From assembly GCF_041296265.1 (NCBI RefSeq), contig NC_091693.1, positions 6,977,001 through 7,041,000 of the forward strand: a stretch of 64,000 bases of DNA, given 5' to 3'. This document shows, piece after piece, positions 35,801 through 47,160 of the stretch. The stretch's first letter is position 1, and each line of letters opens with the position of its first letter. The position numbers and the translations under genes were made by a program. The notes below the pieces were generated by a model. The model searched no databases. It was not told the DNA's origin and saw only the letters and a list, made by a program, of their open reading frames with translations. Source of the stretch: Equus caballus (Eukaryota > Chordata > Mammalia > Perissodactyla > Equidae).

Positions 35801-38800
35801 ACCTCTCTGGGCCCCAGTTTTTCTCCTCTGTGAAATGGAGATGACAGTAGCATCTACCTCATGCAGTTGGTCTTTTTGGTTTGTGTTTTTTTAGCGGTTA
35901 ACATTGTAAATTTTATTATGCATTTTTCATATTTCTTGCAAAAGCAAGTCTACTGGTAACAATTTTGTTTGTCTGAGAAGGTCTTTATTTCTCCTTCACT
36001 TTTAAAGGATAATTTTTTTTTTCCTGAGGAAGATTTGCCCTGAGCTATCATCTGTGCCAATCTTCCTCTGTATTCTATGTGGATTGCCACCACAGCATGG
36101 CCACCAATGAGTGGTGTAGGTCTGAGCCCGGGAACTGAACCTGGGCCACTGAAGTGGAGCGCACCAAACTTACCCACTATGCCATGGGGCCACCCACTTG
36201 AAGGATAATTTTGCAGAGTAAAGAATTATAGGTTGGTGGTTTTTCTCTCAATACTAAATATTTCCCTCCATGCTCTCCTTGCTCGCGTAGTTTCTGGGCA
36301 GTCGATGTAATTCTTACCTTTGCTTCTCTCATAGGGAAGGTGTTTTTTTATCACTCTGGCTTCTTTCAAAATTTTTTCTTTGATTTTCTGTAGTTTGAAT
36401 TATACGCCTACGTATAGTTTTTTTGACATTTGTCCTGCGTAGGGTTCTCTGAGCTTCCTGGATCTGTGGTTTGGTGTCTGACATTAATTTGGGGGAAATT
36501 CTCAGTCATTATTTTTTTCAAATATTTCTTCTGTTCCTTTCTCTCTTTCTTCTCCTTCTGGTATTCCCATTACACATATGTTACACATTTTGTAGTTGGC
36601 CCACAGATCTTAGATATTCTGTTTGGGTTTTTTTCAGTCTTTTTTCTATATGCTTTTCAATTCTGGAGGTTTCTATTGAGACATCCTCAGCCACGTCCTG
36701 TCTACTAATAACCCCATCAAAGACACTCTCCATTCTTGCTTACTATTATCTAAACAGACCTCTAGCCTTTCTTTTCAGTTCTTTCTTAGAATTCTTAACC
36801 ATCACCCTCAACACCCACTCACGGGCAGTGGGTGAATGTTTCCCCAAACACGTACGAAGCACTTAATACCCAGTGGCACATTGTAAGCAATCAGTAAGTT
36901 CTCCGCTATTAATTTATTGTTTAAAAATCGCTTGCTTGCTTGCTTCCTTCCTTCATTAACATATATTTATCGTATCCCGTCTGGGCACCAGGGGCTGGGG
37001 AGATGGCAGGGCACAGGAAGTCATGAATTGTGCTGTGGAACCAGTGGATGTGGAGACCAAGGATGGGCGGAGACTCAGATCCGAGATCGGGGGAGGTAGG
37101 GCTGCCTCTGAGATGGGGACAGGAAGGAGGGGCAGGTGTGGGGAGACACAGAGACCAGTATAGGGCCTGGTAGGTGTGAGGGTCTGGGGCATGTCCAGGA
37201 GGTTCATGGGAAAGGCTGGGGCTGGAGACAGAAACAGGGGCATCATTAGTGCTGGGTGGGAAACTGAGGCTGTGGGGGTAGGTGGGGAGGCCCCTTCGAG
37301 GGGAAGAAAGAGTGAGGCAGGAGGGAGCCGGGACCCAGCCCTGGGAAACCTCTTATTTAAGAGATGAGCAGAGAAAAACCTAAGACAAACTGAGAATGAG
37401 CCAGCAGGATGGAAAAGGAAAACCAGGTGGGATGTCCTGAGGAAGCCAAGGAAGCAAATGACAGAGGAGGAGGAAGGCTCCCCCCGCTCAGGTGCCAGCC
37501 TGGCGGGGGCTTTCATCCTTAAAACCTCCCTGGGGAGAAGTTACTATCACTGTCCCCACGTGAGTGCACTACATCTCATAAAGAGATAAAACACGTTATC
37601 CTCCAAAGCTGATCCTCTGAAACCGCAAATCCTGCCTCTATGTGTTCTGGGACACATTTTCAAAATTAAAAATTAAGTGCCAGCCCTGGTGGCATAGTGG
37701 TTAAGTTCAGCGTGCTCCACTTTGGCAGCCTGGGTTCAGTTCCCAGGCACAGACGTACACCACTCATCGGTGGCCATGCTGTGGTGGCGGGCCACATGCA
37801 AAATAGAAGAAGATTGGCACAGATGTTAGCTCAGGGAGAATCCTCCTCAGCAAAAAAAAAAAAATAAAAAGTAAAAATTTAAAAAAGAAACATCAGCATG
37901 TCCCCTGCAGCATTGTTTGGGGTGGGGGAACTCCGAGGCCACCCGGGTGTCCATCCCAGGAGTCCGTCCCGGGAGAGGTGAACCTCACGGCTAGAAACAG
38001 CAATGAAAAGCAATCAATTCTATGTATGCAAAGAGGCTTGGATGGATCTTAAAGTCAGAGCGCTCGGTGGGAAAAGTGTGAAACAGAACGGGAGAGAGAA
38101 CACAGCAGCATTTGTGTGCGTCTTTACACACATCCCAGGCTGATGGAGGAGGGCCGGAGGGAGCTTCTGCAGGGATGGGAACGTGCTTTCACTTGACAGG
38201 AATTTGAATTGCTCAGGTGTGTGTATTGTCAAAGCTCATTGAAAGGTGCATTTACAATGTGTGCATTTCCTTGTGTATAAATTTTACCGGAGAAGAAATC
38301 AAGTCCTGTAAGTGACTGTCCAGCTCTAGTTAGTGATGCACATCTTGAAGCATCTGTGAGGAAGTGTGGATTGATGGGCGGAGAGAGGGATGGGGAGAGA
38401 CAGGTACGATTTAAAGCACATGTAGTTAAATGTGCACGATGGCAGGTCTATGGGCGTTCCCTGTAAAATTCCTTAAACTTTTCTATATGTTTGAACATTT
38501 TCATAAAATGTTGGAAAAAATATGCTCCCAAACAGTATACACTTGGCAAAACAAGATCACAATAATGAAGAGATCCATGGTATACAGGGTGAAGGGGTTG
38601 CCAGTGGCAGGGAGGGTAGAAATAGAATACGGAAATAAAAAAAAAAAAAAAAAAGAAATGAATGAACCAAAACCCTACTGGTCTAATGATGACTTCCAGC
38701 CAGTACACACTAGCATATCTGAGTGATTGCTAAAAGATCGATAGGCTTTCTTCTGTTTGCTAAAAGCTCCCAGCCCCAGGGGCCTCCCCTGGAACCCACA

Positions 38801-39836
38801 ATGGCCTGTATCCCATCCATTCTGACTGTGCCCCCGGGCTCAAGCCACGCTTCTTCTGATTGTCTCCAGCCTGGGAAGCAGTGGTCATTAGAACATCCTG
38901 CTTGCAGGTGCCTGCTGCTTCCAGGTCCAGGGGACTCTGCCCCCGACGTTCCCCACCAACCATCCAGTGTCCCCTAGCCTGAGGTCCTTACCCGCCCAGA
39001 GTCCATGGCTTCTGCCAGCCTCTCGGGGCTCAGCTCCCAGGAAGCCCCCAGCCTTCTGACCCATGAGGTTAGCTCCCTCTGGAATGGGGTGATGGGTGGG
39101 GTAGTGAGGGGGACTCAATGGGCACCTCACCCTCCTCCCCCACCGTCCTGACCGTCCCTTACACAGAGCCGAGTGCTGGTCAGCGCCGTCATCTTCAGCT
39201 GCATGAGGATGTTCCCAGTCGGGCCAGGGGCCTCCAGGAGCCCTCGTGACAGGTCCACGCACCGTAGCATGGCGCTGAGGTTGCCTTCGTACCAGGCCTC
39301 ACTGCCCAGCCAGCAGGTGTCAGGTCCCTGAGTCCACTAACCCCCTCCTGCCGTCCTACCCCCTCCCCAGGCCCTGGTCCCCTACTCACCCAATCTTGAC
39401 AGCCGAGTCCGGCTCCTCCTCAGTGGGCACTGCCAGCAGGGGCCGGAGGCAGAGGGTCTGGAGCTGTTGGACACAGCCCCTCACCTCCTCTGCCGTCTCG
39501 CCAGCCACAAACTGCCCGTAGATGGATGCTCGGAGAAGTGCGCCCGAGAGCCGGGAGCCCAGGAGGCGCTGAGACCAGGCCTGGAGCTGGGGTGACAGGG
39601 AGCGAGGGCTCAGAGCTGGGCCCTGGGGAGCCCCTAGGACAGTCCCCAGGGTCACTGCTCACCGCCAGCCCATGGGTGACCAGAGGGGGCCAGCCACACA
39701 GCCGTAGCACCAGCAAAGCCCGTGTGAGCTCTCCTGTGCGCTTGAGGTGGAAGGCCCCCCCGTCAAAGCTGAGGGGCTGCCAGCCCCCAGCGGAGGGGCC
39801 GGCTTGGGGACAGAGCACTCGGCACGTCCAGAGCAT
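29894..39836 (-). CDS. PRODH2: PRODH2 (hydroxyproline dehydrogenase), complete, 460 aa
   Basis: Exons in transcript order: 39836-39663, 39586-39390, 39301-39163, 39078-38992, 35560-35480, 35399-35244, 35170-35004, 31655-31545, 31102-31017, 30078-29894. They sum to 1383 nt with GT-AG borders; 460 residues matches the human length I remember. The FAD enzyme oxidises trans-4-hydroxyproline to the pyrroline-hydroxycarboxylate in mitochondria of liver and kidney, feeding glyoxylate formation. Proline-dehydrogenase signatures: RLLVDAEYTSLNPAL (exon 6), VKLVRGAYLDKE (300-311), CHLMVASHNEES (exon 8) and YLIRRAQEN near the end, where R424, R425 and E428 match the substrate-carboxylate site of the family. 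The start MLWTCRVLCPQAG was chosen over an in-frame ATG at 39858-39860 because it aligns with the human start. The two largest introns (31656-35003 and 35561-38991) are filled with L1, L2, MIR and ERE pieces. Confidence 0.97.
30140..30990. other. PRODH2 intron 9, unassigned repeat-like sequence
   Basis: The text 'GTGGCAGACTGGGCGAGTTG' and the following A-rich stretch resemble the 5' part of an old L1, but the match is too weak to assign. No exon seen. Confidence 0.3.
32530..32745 (-). mobile_element. MIR SINE, antisense
   Basis: Contains 'CAGAGGGGGAGACTGAAGCT', 'CAGAGAGGTTAAGTCTC' and 'GGGTCACACAGCTACAGGTG', the inverted core of MIR. It lies in a PRODH2 intron. Confidence 0.75.
33010..33705 (+). 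mobile_element. L1 LINE 3' end in a PRODH2 intron, plus orientation
   Basis: Long and well recognisable old L1 3' region: 'ATGACCCAGCAATTCCACTC', 'ACAGCAGCATTATTCACAAT', 'CATGCTGAGTGAAAGAAGCC', ending 'TGAATTATATCTCAGTAAAA'. Confidence 0.85.
34040..34205 (+). mobile_element. MIR SINE, plus orientation
   Basis: 'CTGCCACTTACTAGCTGTGT', 'GACCTTGGGTAAGTG', 'CTGTGCCTCAGTTTC' and 'AATAATAGTACCTACTGCTT' are the MIR core in order. Confidence 0.85.
34205..34960 (-). mobile_element. L2 LINE 3' fragment, antisense
   Basis: Begins 'TTATTTATTCATTCAACAGG', then 'TGTACTGAGCCCCTGCCGTG', and continues with 'AAGTGCAAAGGCCCTGGGGA' and 'TTTTGAACTGAAGAGGGACA'. It carries a (CCCCCG)n-like C-rich patch near 34297-34325. 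Confidence 0.7.
35715..35875 (+). mobile_element. MIR SINE, plus orientation
   Basis: 'GAATCCTGGCTCCACCACTT', 'TGTGTGGCCTTGAGCAAGTC', 'TGTGAAATGGAGATGACAGT'. It lies in the large PRODH2 intron. Confidence 0.8.
35890..36760 (-). mobile_element. L1 LINE fragment, antisense, split by an ERE
   Basis: Inverted L1 text ('AGGTCTTTATTTCTCCTTCA', 'TCTTCTCCTTCTGGTATTCC', 'CAGTCATTATTTTTTTCAAA'). It is interrupted by the SINE at 36017-36200. Confidence 0.65.
36017..36200 (-). mobile_element. ERE-type SINE inserted into an L1, with target-site duplication
   Basis: Inverted ERE: the tail (CCTGAGGAAGATTTGCCC) comes first and the head (CTATGCCATGGGGCCAC) last. The 12-bp repeat AAGGATAATTTT at 36005-36016 and 36201-36212 flanks it as a target-site duplication. 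Confidence 0.92.
36945..37500 (-). mobile_element. L2 LINE 3' fragment, antisense
   Basis: 'CATTAACATATATTTATCGT', 'TCTGGGCACCAGGGGCTGGG' and downstream 'AAATGACAGAGGAGGAGGAA' in inverted L2 order; diverged. Confidence 0.5.
37679..37872 (+). mobile_element. ERE-type SINE, plus orientation
   Basis: Head GCCAGCCCTGGTGGCATAGT, then GGTTAAGTTC, B-box-like GGGTTCAGTTCC, tail 'CACAGATGTTAGCTCAGGGA' and a long A-run. It lies in PRODH2 intron 4. Confidence 0.93.
37890..38540 (+). mobile_element. Old L1 3'-end fragment (probable)
   Basis: 'GAGGCTTGGATGGATCTTAA', 'TTCTATATGTTTGAACATTT' and 'TCATAAAATGTTGGAAAAAA' resemble an L1 3' untranslated region. Diverged. Confidence 0.5.
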
Positions 39837-40109
39837 CAGGATGCCTGGCCACTTCCACACCGGGTAAAGGGGCTTGGGGGCAGCAGGTCTACCAAGTGCC
39901 CCTTGCCCGGCCAGACCAGTGACAGATTAACCAGGCAGTAGCCAAGGCAAGGCAAAGCTTCGGGATCACAGGCTCCTTGGGGGGTAGTTAATTATTAACT
40001 GATGGGAACAGAGTTCAGAATAGCGGGTCAGGAAAGGAGACCCCCAATAACAGCCCCAACAACTCTCAGCATCATGGCTCACAATTATGAGCGGCCCACC
40101 ATGTGCCAG

Positions 40110-40200
40110 TGGTGCTAAGTGAGAGGGTGGGCTCTGCAGCAAGGAAGTTTGGCCTTGTAATCTTGGGAAAGTTACCTAGCCTCTCTTGTTACCATTGCTT
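40110..40200 (+). mobile_element. MIR SINE fragment, plus orientation
   Basis: 'GGTGGGCTCTGCAGCAAGGA' and 'GGGAAAGTTACCTAGCCTCT' resemble the middle of MIR. It abuts an L1 3' end. Confidence 0.5.
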
Positions 40201-40865
40201 CATCTTAAAATGCAAGTGTGGCATTATCGAATAAATTTGAAAATGCACATAACCCATAACCCAGCTGTTTCTTACTACATACATTTCCTAGAGCACTTGA
40301 ACATAAGTCAGGAAACATGTACAGGAAGGGATTTCATAGCAGCACTGTTTATAATAGCCCCAAATGGGAACCACCCAAATCTCCATCAACCAGAGAATGG
40401 ATAAATACATTGTGGTATATATATATATTTTTTTTTCTTACAGTGGAATACTATACAGCGATGAAAAGGGAATGAATTACTGACACATGCAATCACATGG
40501 GTAAATCTCACACACATAATGTTGAGTGAAAGAAGCCAGACGTCAAACAGGACATGCTGTATTATTCTAGTCAATAAACTTGAAAGCAGGGAAAATGAAA
40601 TGACCGTGAAGTTTTGGGGATACATACGTGAGTGGTCAAACTATAAAGAAAAGATAAGCAAGGAAATGATTGTCACAAAAGTCAGAGAGATAGTTACCTT
40701 GGGGGAAGGGAGGAATTGCCACTGGGGAGGGGCACATGGGGGCTTCTACGTCCTTTTTTCTTAACCTGATGATGATTCACAGTTGTTCACATTATTTTTT
40801 AAAGCCATCCATCTAAATTTTGTACTCCTGAAGGTATAATACATTTCACAATAAAAGTAAAAAAA
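40200..40865 (+). mobile_element. L1 LINE 3' end, plus orientation
   Basis: 'CATAGCAGCACTGTTTATAA', 'AGTGGAATACTATACAGCGA', 'TGTTGAGTGAAAGAAGCCAG', ending 'ATACATTTCACAATAAAAGT'. Typical old L1 3' end. Confidence 0.8.
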
Positions 40866-41464
40866 TCAATCATAATGTCAGTCGCATGGGGTTGTTATGA
40901 GGATCCAATGAGTTCTTGAATACACAACCTGGTATAGAGTAGGTGCTCAGTAAGTACTGGCTGTGATCCTTAAGTGCTGCATATACACAATTGCATTGGT
41001 GCCTGTGCTCCAGATGAAGTACAAGCCATTAATCACCCCTGTGTTGGGGTTTCCCCGAACCACCTCCAGTTCCATGAGTCACTAGAAGGACTCACAGAAC
41101 TCAGAAAAGCTTTTTTACTCACGGTTATGGTTTATCCCAGTGAAGGGACACTGATTAAAAATAGCAAAGGGAAGAGATGCGTAGGGTCCAGGAGACGCCA
41201 GGCACAAGGTTCTAGTTGTCCTCTCCCAGGGGAGCCAAGCGAATGGTCTTCAATTCTCCCAGCAACGATGCGTGAAGGCACACATACTGCATTGCAGCCT
41301 TGGTGTCCAGGCTTTTTATTGGGGGTCAGTGACATAGGCACAGCTGACCTCCCACATGACTGGCCATCCAGAGGGCAAGCTGATACTGCACGGCCCAAGG
41401 TCCCCGGATAAATAAAGACACTCTTATCAAGCAAGGTATTCCAAGGGCTTAGGAGCCAGGCAAA

Positions 41465-41600
41465 ATTAATTCTTCACTGCACAGCAACATTTCACAGATG
41501 TGAAAAGTGGAGGCTCAGAGAGGTAGAGTTACCTGCCTGAAGTCACACAGCCAGTTGGTGGCCAAGTGTGTGTTTAATGACCTTGTCCCCTGGTCTCCTT
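41465..41600 (-). mobile_element. MIR SINE, antisense
   Basis: 'GTGGAGGCTCAGAGAGGTAG' and 'AGTCACACAGCCAGTTGGTG' form the inverted MIR core. Confidence 0.65.
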
Positions 41601-41929
41601 GGCCTCAGGATTTTGACCACCTCTTTCTGCAGCCTTTTCTTCAGTACCCAATTCACAGAACTGAGTGACGAGAGTCAGACTATAAACCCAGCAAAGCTGG
41701 AGCTAAAAAAGTCTTTAAACTTTTTTTTAAATTACATTCCCAGTTCATATTTAACAATTAAAACGATATGAAAGGGAGCAGGGTGAAAAAGTCATTTTTC
41801 TCCCACTCCTGAATTTCAGTCCCTCAATTTCCTCCCTCTAAGGCAACGGGGTGTTTTTGAAAAGACAGTTTGTGCGTGGAACGTGCACCCATGTATCTCC
41901 TTTATTCACGACATAATGAGAAAATCGCA

Positions 41930-43050
41930 CTCATCTCTTTGCACATTGATTTTTTTAAACTTAACAATGCATTTTGGAGGATCACTCCCATCTCAGCACA
42001 TGTAGCTCTGTCTCAAATTTGAAAGATCCTGTTATTTCTTCCCTTCATGTTTGATGGAATTCACCAGGAAGCCCATTTGGGCCTGGAGTTTTCTTTGTGG
42101 GAAGGTTTTTAATAATGAATTCAATTTCTTTAATAAATGTAGGGCTTTTCATATTTTCTATTTCACTTTGTGTCAGCTTTCATACCTTGCGTTTTTCAAG
42201 GAATTGTCATTTCCTCTAAATTGTCAAATGTGACTACGGAGTTTGTAACGTGAACCTCGCTTTCATTCTTGGTATTGGTAAGTTCTGTTCTCTCTCCTTC
42301 TGATGGGGCTGGCTGGGGATTTCATCAACGTGCTTGATCTTTTCAAACCACCACCTCTGGCTCTGTTTCTCTGTAATTTGCTGATCTGCCTCATTTTTAA
42401 CATTTGCAGACTATTCTGTTGTATGGACTCCCATCATTGATGATTTGTTCATTTTCCCTGACATCTTAGTACAAAAATTTTCAAACAAACAAAGTTTATA
42501 GAATGGCTAACAAGACCACTTATACCTCTTCCACTTCGATCAGTAACTGTCCATTTTTGCTTTTTCTCTCCTCTTTCCCTGGCTCTTAATGTGTTTCCCA
42601 CAGAACCCTTTGAAAGTAGGTTATAGACCTTACGGCATATCAGCTTGCATGTCCTGAGAATAAGAATGTTTCCTGTGTGCCCGCACCACCATTCTCACAT
42701 CTAAGAAAATGCCGTTGATCCCTTAGTACGTGATATCTCATTCACGTTCAAATTTCCCTAATTGCCTCCAAAACGTCTTTTATAGCTGTTTTTTATTTTT
42801 AACCAGAGTCAATCCAGGTTCATGCTTTGCATTTGGTTGTTACGTCTCTTTAATATTGGGGGAATTTTTTGGGTACAGTCCTCAGGATATTTTTTAACAA
42901 TATTGATTTTCCGAAAAGCCCAGGCCAGGTGTCTTGTAGAATGCCCCACTATTGTATTTGTCTGATTATACCCTTGTGGTGTCATCTAACATGGTCCTGT
43001 ATTCTCCGTATTTCCCGTAAACCGGAGTTCTGGTCTAGAGCTATAATTTA
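41930..43050 (-). mobile_element. L1 LINE fragments, antisense
   Basis: 42040-42370 reads as inverted L1 ORF2 ('TGATGGAATTCACCAGGAAG', 'TTTGGGCCTGGAGTTTTCTT'). 42480-43050 reads as the inverted 3' untranslated region ('AAATTTCCCTAATTGCCTCC', 'TTGCATTTGGTTGTTACGTC'). Two or more fragments may be joined. Confidence 0.7.
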
Positions 43051-43254
43051 TCAGATCAGACTCCTACCAGTGACCATTGGGTTGTCTGCAGAGCCTCCAG
43101 GCCTGGGCTCCTAGCCGCCACGTTATTAGGCCTTCCTGCCCCTCCACAGCCCTGCCAGGAGGGGAGGAGAGAGGGTGAAGGGCTAGGTTCTGAGCCTTCG
43201 CACACTTGCCAGTGGGGGATTGAGGCCGGCATTTAGGGAGATGTAGGGAGAGGA

Positions 43255-43520
43255 GAGAAGCCAGGAGCAAAATAGTCTTTGGGGGCTAGATCGTGAGGGA
43301 CCTTGAGTATTTATTATCAAGGGCTGATTTTACCTTGGGTGCCCTAGGGAGCCACGGAAGAGTCTAGGTAGGGAAGAGCGAGGCTCAGACTTAGGTTTTC
43401 AGAAGATCCCCTTGGCTGCTGAGCAGAGAATAGATCAGAGAGGGAGACTGAAGCCAGAGAAGAGGCTGAGGCAGGGACAGGGGCTCAAGGATGAGGCTGG
43501 ACCACACTGGGCCTGGAGGA
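43255..43520 (-). mobile_element. L2 LINE 3' fragment, antisense
   Basis: 'GGGCTAGATCGTGAGGGACC', 'GGAGCCACGGAAGAGTCTAG' and 'CTTGGCTGCTGAGCAGAGAA' match the inverted inner L2 3' region seen in the other copies of this window. Confidence 0.55.
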
Positions 43521-44084
43521 GCAGAAAGACACACAAGGGGCCTTGTGGATGGGTGGTAGGCAGAGCCCCCAAAATTCCTCATGGAAACCCCAAGTCCCGG
43601 GGTGACAGGCATGGAGGATCTGATCAGGAGCAGCATCTGAGGGATGCTGTTCCCTCATCCTGGCCCCCAAAATCTTTCCCAGGGGAGCCCCACGGCCCAG
43701 GGAATCAAGTACAGGGACCATGGCCAAGGGTGGGGATCAGAGACATCTGCTGTGACCCTCTCCCAGGTTTCCGTGCAGTCGCTACACGCCCCCGCCTTGC
43801 CTGGCGGTTTTGTTATGCTTGGTTTCCTAATAGGCTACAGGCCGCAGGCACAGGCAGCCCACATCAGGCGCTGAAAAACTGTCTGGGGGATGAACGGAGG
43901 GAATGAACTGACAGTGTGTCTCACCCTCTGGACCACTCCCTGGTCCACCCCCAGTGTCCGACTCCTCCCGCAGGCTCCCATCTCGGGGAGGCCCCCCTCC
44001 TGCTCCCCATTGCTCTGAGGAGGAAGAACAAACCCCTTCAAATGTCTACATGGCCCATCATCAGTGACTCAACCTTGACATCAC

Positions 44085-44480
44085 TTGGGGAGAGTATTTT
44101 TATTTTTTAAGTTATCATATTATAAAAATAGCGCTTTTCCTTCGGTGTACAGCTCAATGAATTTTGACACGCGTATAGATCCATTTAACCCCCACGGCAT
44201 CAGGAAGGAACAGTCCCGTCATCTCCAAGCACTCCCGTTCCAGCCACACCATCACCCCACCGTAACCCTGATGACCACTGACCTCTTTTCCATCACGCAT
44301 TTTTGTCTTTTCGAGCAGGTCAAATACATGGAGTCACGCAGAACGTCATCTTTGAGACTGGCTTCCTTCACTTACTACAACGTCCTTGAGGTTCTTCTGA
44401 GTTTTTGTGTGTCTCAAGAGCTCACTCTTTTTGCTGCTTGTGTAGTATTCCATTGTGAGGATCCCCTCAGCTTGTTTATC
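44085..44480 (-). mobile_element. L1 LINE 3' fragment, antisense
   Basis: 'GTGTACAGCTCAATGAATTT', 'TGACACGCGTATAGATCCAT' and 'TGTGTAGTATTCCATTGTGA' are inverted L1 3' text. Confidence 0.7.
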
Positions 44481-44509
44481 CGTTCATCTGTTGAAGGATA
44501 ATTGTGTTG

Positions 44510-44640
44510 TGTCCAGCACTTGGTGAGCTTTTAAAAATCCTGATGTTTGGGCCCCACCACCCCCAGAGAATCTGAAATAACTGGTCATGGGCATCGGGAG
44601 TGTCACCAGCTCCCCTGGTGATTAAATGTGCAACCCGGCA
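44510..44640 (+). mobile_element. MER5-like hAT DNA transposon fragment (probable)
   Basis: 'GGGCCCCACCACCCCCAGAG', 'AATCTGAAATAACTGG' and 'CAGCTCCCCTGGTGATTAAA' resemble the middle of the MER5 group of non-autonomous hAT elements. The ends are not seen. Confidence 0.5.
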
Positions 44641-44649
44641 AAGACACGC

Positions 44650-45090
44650 AGCTCCCACAATCTGGCCCCTTCACTTCTCTAACTTAGCTCCTAATCTCCC
44701 CTACCCTTCACCCTCTTTTACTCTTCATCGTCCCTCAAACACACCAAGCTTCCTCCTGTCTCAGGGCCTTTGCACTTGCTGCCCCTTAAAACTCTTCCTT
44801 TCCTCGTTTGTCTAATTAACTCTAACATGTCATCAGGTCTCAGGATCTAAGCTAATCCCTCAACGAGCCCCTCCTGTGAGGGGAAGTTTTCTAATTTCAC
44901 ACTCGAATGCCAGCCTTGTAGTTCCTGAGACATTCATTTATCTTGGAGGGAACACTTAGTTCAGGTCTCTCCCCTCAAAAGAACGTGAGCGTCATGAAGA
45001 CAGGGGCCACATGTGTTTATGTCATTAATTTATCCCCAATGATTAGCGCAGAACTTGATTTTTGTTGAATGAATGATTTAATGGATTTCT
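44650..45090 (+). mobile_element. L2 LINE 3' end, plus orientation
   Basis: 'TCAGGGCCTTTGCACTTGCT', 'CATGTCATCAGGTCTCAGGA', ending 'TGATTTTTGTTGAATGAATG'. A full-looking L2 3' end. Confidence 0.75.
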
Positions 45091-45167
45091 TTGGCATTTG
45101 CTGGACAGAGGACTTGAAAATTCCTTCTTGCAGCAATACAAGTGGATTGTGGATAAGACCCACTTTT

Positions 45168-45412
45168 TGGGGCTGGCCCCGTGGCACAGCGGTTAAGTTC
45201 GCACATTCCACTTCAGTGGCCCGGGGTTCACCGGTTTGGATCCTGGGTGCAGACATGGCACCGCTTGGCACGCCATGCTGTGGTAGGCGTCCCACATATA
45301 AAGCGGAAGAAGATGGGCATGAATGTTAGCTCAGGGCCAGTCTTCCTCAGCAAAAAGAGGAGGATTGGCAGCAGATGTTAGCTCAGGGCTAATCTTCCTC
45401 AAAAAATAAATC
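45168..45412 (+). mobile_element. ERE-type SINE, plus orientation, with tail duplication
   Basis: Head GGGGCTGGCCCCGTGGCACA, GCGGTTAAGTTCGCACATTC, then two consecutive copies of the 3' module 'GATGTTAGCTCAGGGC' type. An imperfect 15-bp repeat (AGACCCACTTTTTGG-like and AGATCCACTTCTTGA-like) flanks it. Confidence 0.93.
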
Positions 45413-45496
45413 AAGATCCACTTCTTGAGTCATTGTGATCTTGCAGGAAGTAGAGGAGACCCCAAGAATCAGCCCCTCAAGAAATCATGACCTGGC

Positions 45497-45698
45497 CCAG
45501 CCCTGGTGGCCTAGCAGTTAAGTTTGGTGTGTTCCGTTTCAGCAACCTGGGTTCAATTCCAGGGTGTCAACCGACAACATCGCCTGGCAGTGGCCATGCA
45601 GTGGCAGCAGTGCACACACGAAAAAAAGGGGAAGATTGTCAGTGGATGCTAGCTCAGGGAAAATCTTCATCAGTAAAAAAAAAAAATGAAAATAAAGA
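45497..45698 (+). mobile_element. ERE-type SINE, plus orientation, with target-site duplication
   Basis: Head CAGCCCTGGTGGCCTAGCAG with an A-run tail. The 18-bp repeat AAGAAATCATGACCTGGC (45479-45496) recurs with one change at 45699-45716. It sits 85 bp after another ERE in the same orientation. Confidence 0.93.
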
Positions 45699-45889
45699 AA
45701 GAAATCATAACCTGGCAGGGGGTAGGGCAGGGGACAGCAGGGAGAGGTGGAGTTGCCATGAGAGCAGCTGCTGACAGCAGCACTGCTATCCAGGTGCGGA
45801 GTCATGGGGCATCCGAGAGGTGGAAAATCTGGACCTGGTGCTTTCAAGTAAAGCCAAGACCCCGAGAGGGGCGGAGACGGACCCAGGTC

Positions 45890-47160
45890 AATGGCGCCCA
45901 TAAGCACCACCAGAACCAGAAGCAAATCCTCTCTGGAGGAAGGCGTCCCCTGTTTAAGTTTGCAGGACTCCCAGTGACCAAGATCAAGCAGTAAATTCAC
46001 ACTCAAAAATCACCACGCACACAGGAAAGTAAGCCAGCACGAGTGAGAGCCAGCAGAGCAAACGGCTCGAGGTCTCTGCGGCTGCCAGATCAACCTCCCC
46101 TAAGCTTGGCAGCTTAACTTACTGTCCTTACAGATCAGAGACTTGAGCAGGGCCCAGCATTGATGGCGTGTCTCTTCTCCACGCAGTACGAGCTGAGGCG
46201 GCTCAATGTGGGGTGGGAGGGCGTGCTTTGAAAATGCTGTACTCACGTGTCTGACCACCTGGTGCTGGCTGTGGGCTGGAAGCTCAGTCGAGGCTGTGGG
46301 CTGGGGCCTCAGCTCCTCTCCACAGGACGCTTGGGCTTCTTGACAGCAGAAGTAGAGTGAACATCCTAAGGGAACCAGGGAGAAGATGCACTGCCTCTTA
46401 CGACACAGCCTTGGAAGCCACACAGTGTCTCTTCCATCGTAGTCATAAATCTGCCCAGACCAAAGCGGGGAGCGCAGAGCCTGTCTTTCAGTGGATAGTC
46501 TCAAGTCACTCTGTAAGAAGGGCAAATCTCGGGGCCATCTTTGGAAAATACAATCTGCCACGACAACAAACAAAAGATTCGGACTTGCAAGAATTCAGCT
46601 ATTGGAATTGTCAAAATCACACTATAACCTAGCCCTTTGTAAAATGTTTAAAGAAATAAAATGCACAATCACAAATATAAGCAAGCAACAAGAGAAAATC
46701 AGGAATAACAAAGTGGATTTGAAAAATAAAATGAAACATGGAACTTCAAGAGATGAAAAATGTAGTAAATGTAATTTCCAAAATGAAAATTAAAAACTCA
46801 GTGGATTAGACATAGCTCAAGACAGAACTATTGAACTAAAAGATCAGAGGAAATTACACAGCACAGAAAGACGAAGAGGTGGATATATGAAAGAGAGACA
46901 AAGATACATCAATATCTACTGAAAGTTCCAAAAGCAGAAAGTTGGGAGAATTGAGGAAAGGCAGTCTTTGAAGAAATAATGGCTGAGAATTTTCCAGAGC
47001 CGATGAAAAATATGAACCCACAGTTCCAAGAAGCAAGCATATCCTAAACTCAATAAATAAGAAGAAATCCATTCCTACACACGTTAAAATGAGATTGCAC
47101 AACATTGAAGATAAGCAGATCTGTTGTTTATCTCTGCATCCTCCAGAGTATAGCGTGGAC
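45890..47160 (+). mobile_element. Old L1 LINE 5'/ORF1-region fragments, plus orientation
   Basis: 'AATTCACACTCAAAAATCAC', 'CACGCACACAGGAAAG' and, after an unassigned gap, 'AAATTAAAAACTCAGTGGAT' and 'ATAATGGCTGAGAATTTTCC' follow the order of the 5' portion of old mammalian L1. No intact ORF1. The stretch 46050-46540 is not clearly repeat-like. Confidence 0.55.

Noticed and set aside
39834-39860. Upstream in-frame ATG of PRODH2 (MWKWPGILMLW)
   Set aside because: The human protein starts at the residue matching MLWTCRVLC. The upstream extension has no family counterpart, though its use cannot be excluded.
45539-46006. 155-codon minus-strand frame near two EREs
   Set aside because: It runs through an ERE tail and L1-like text; no support as a gene.
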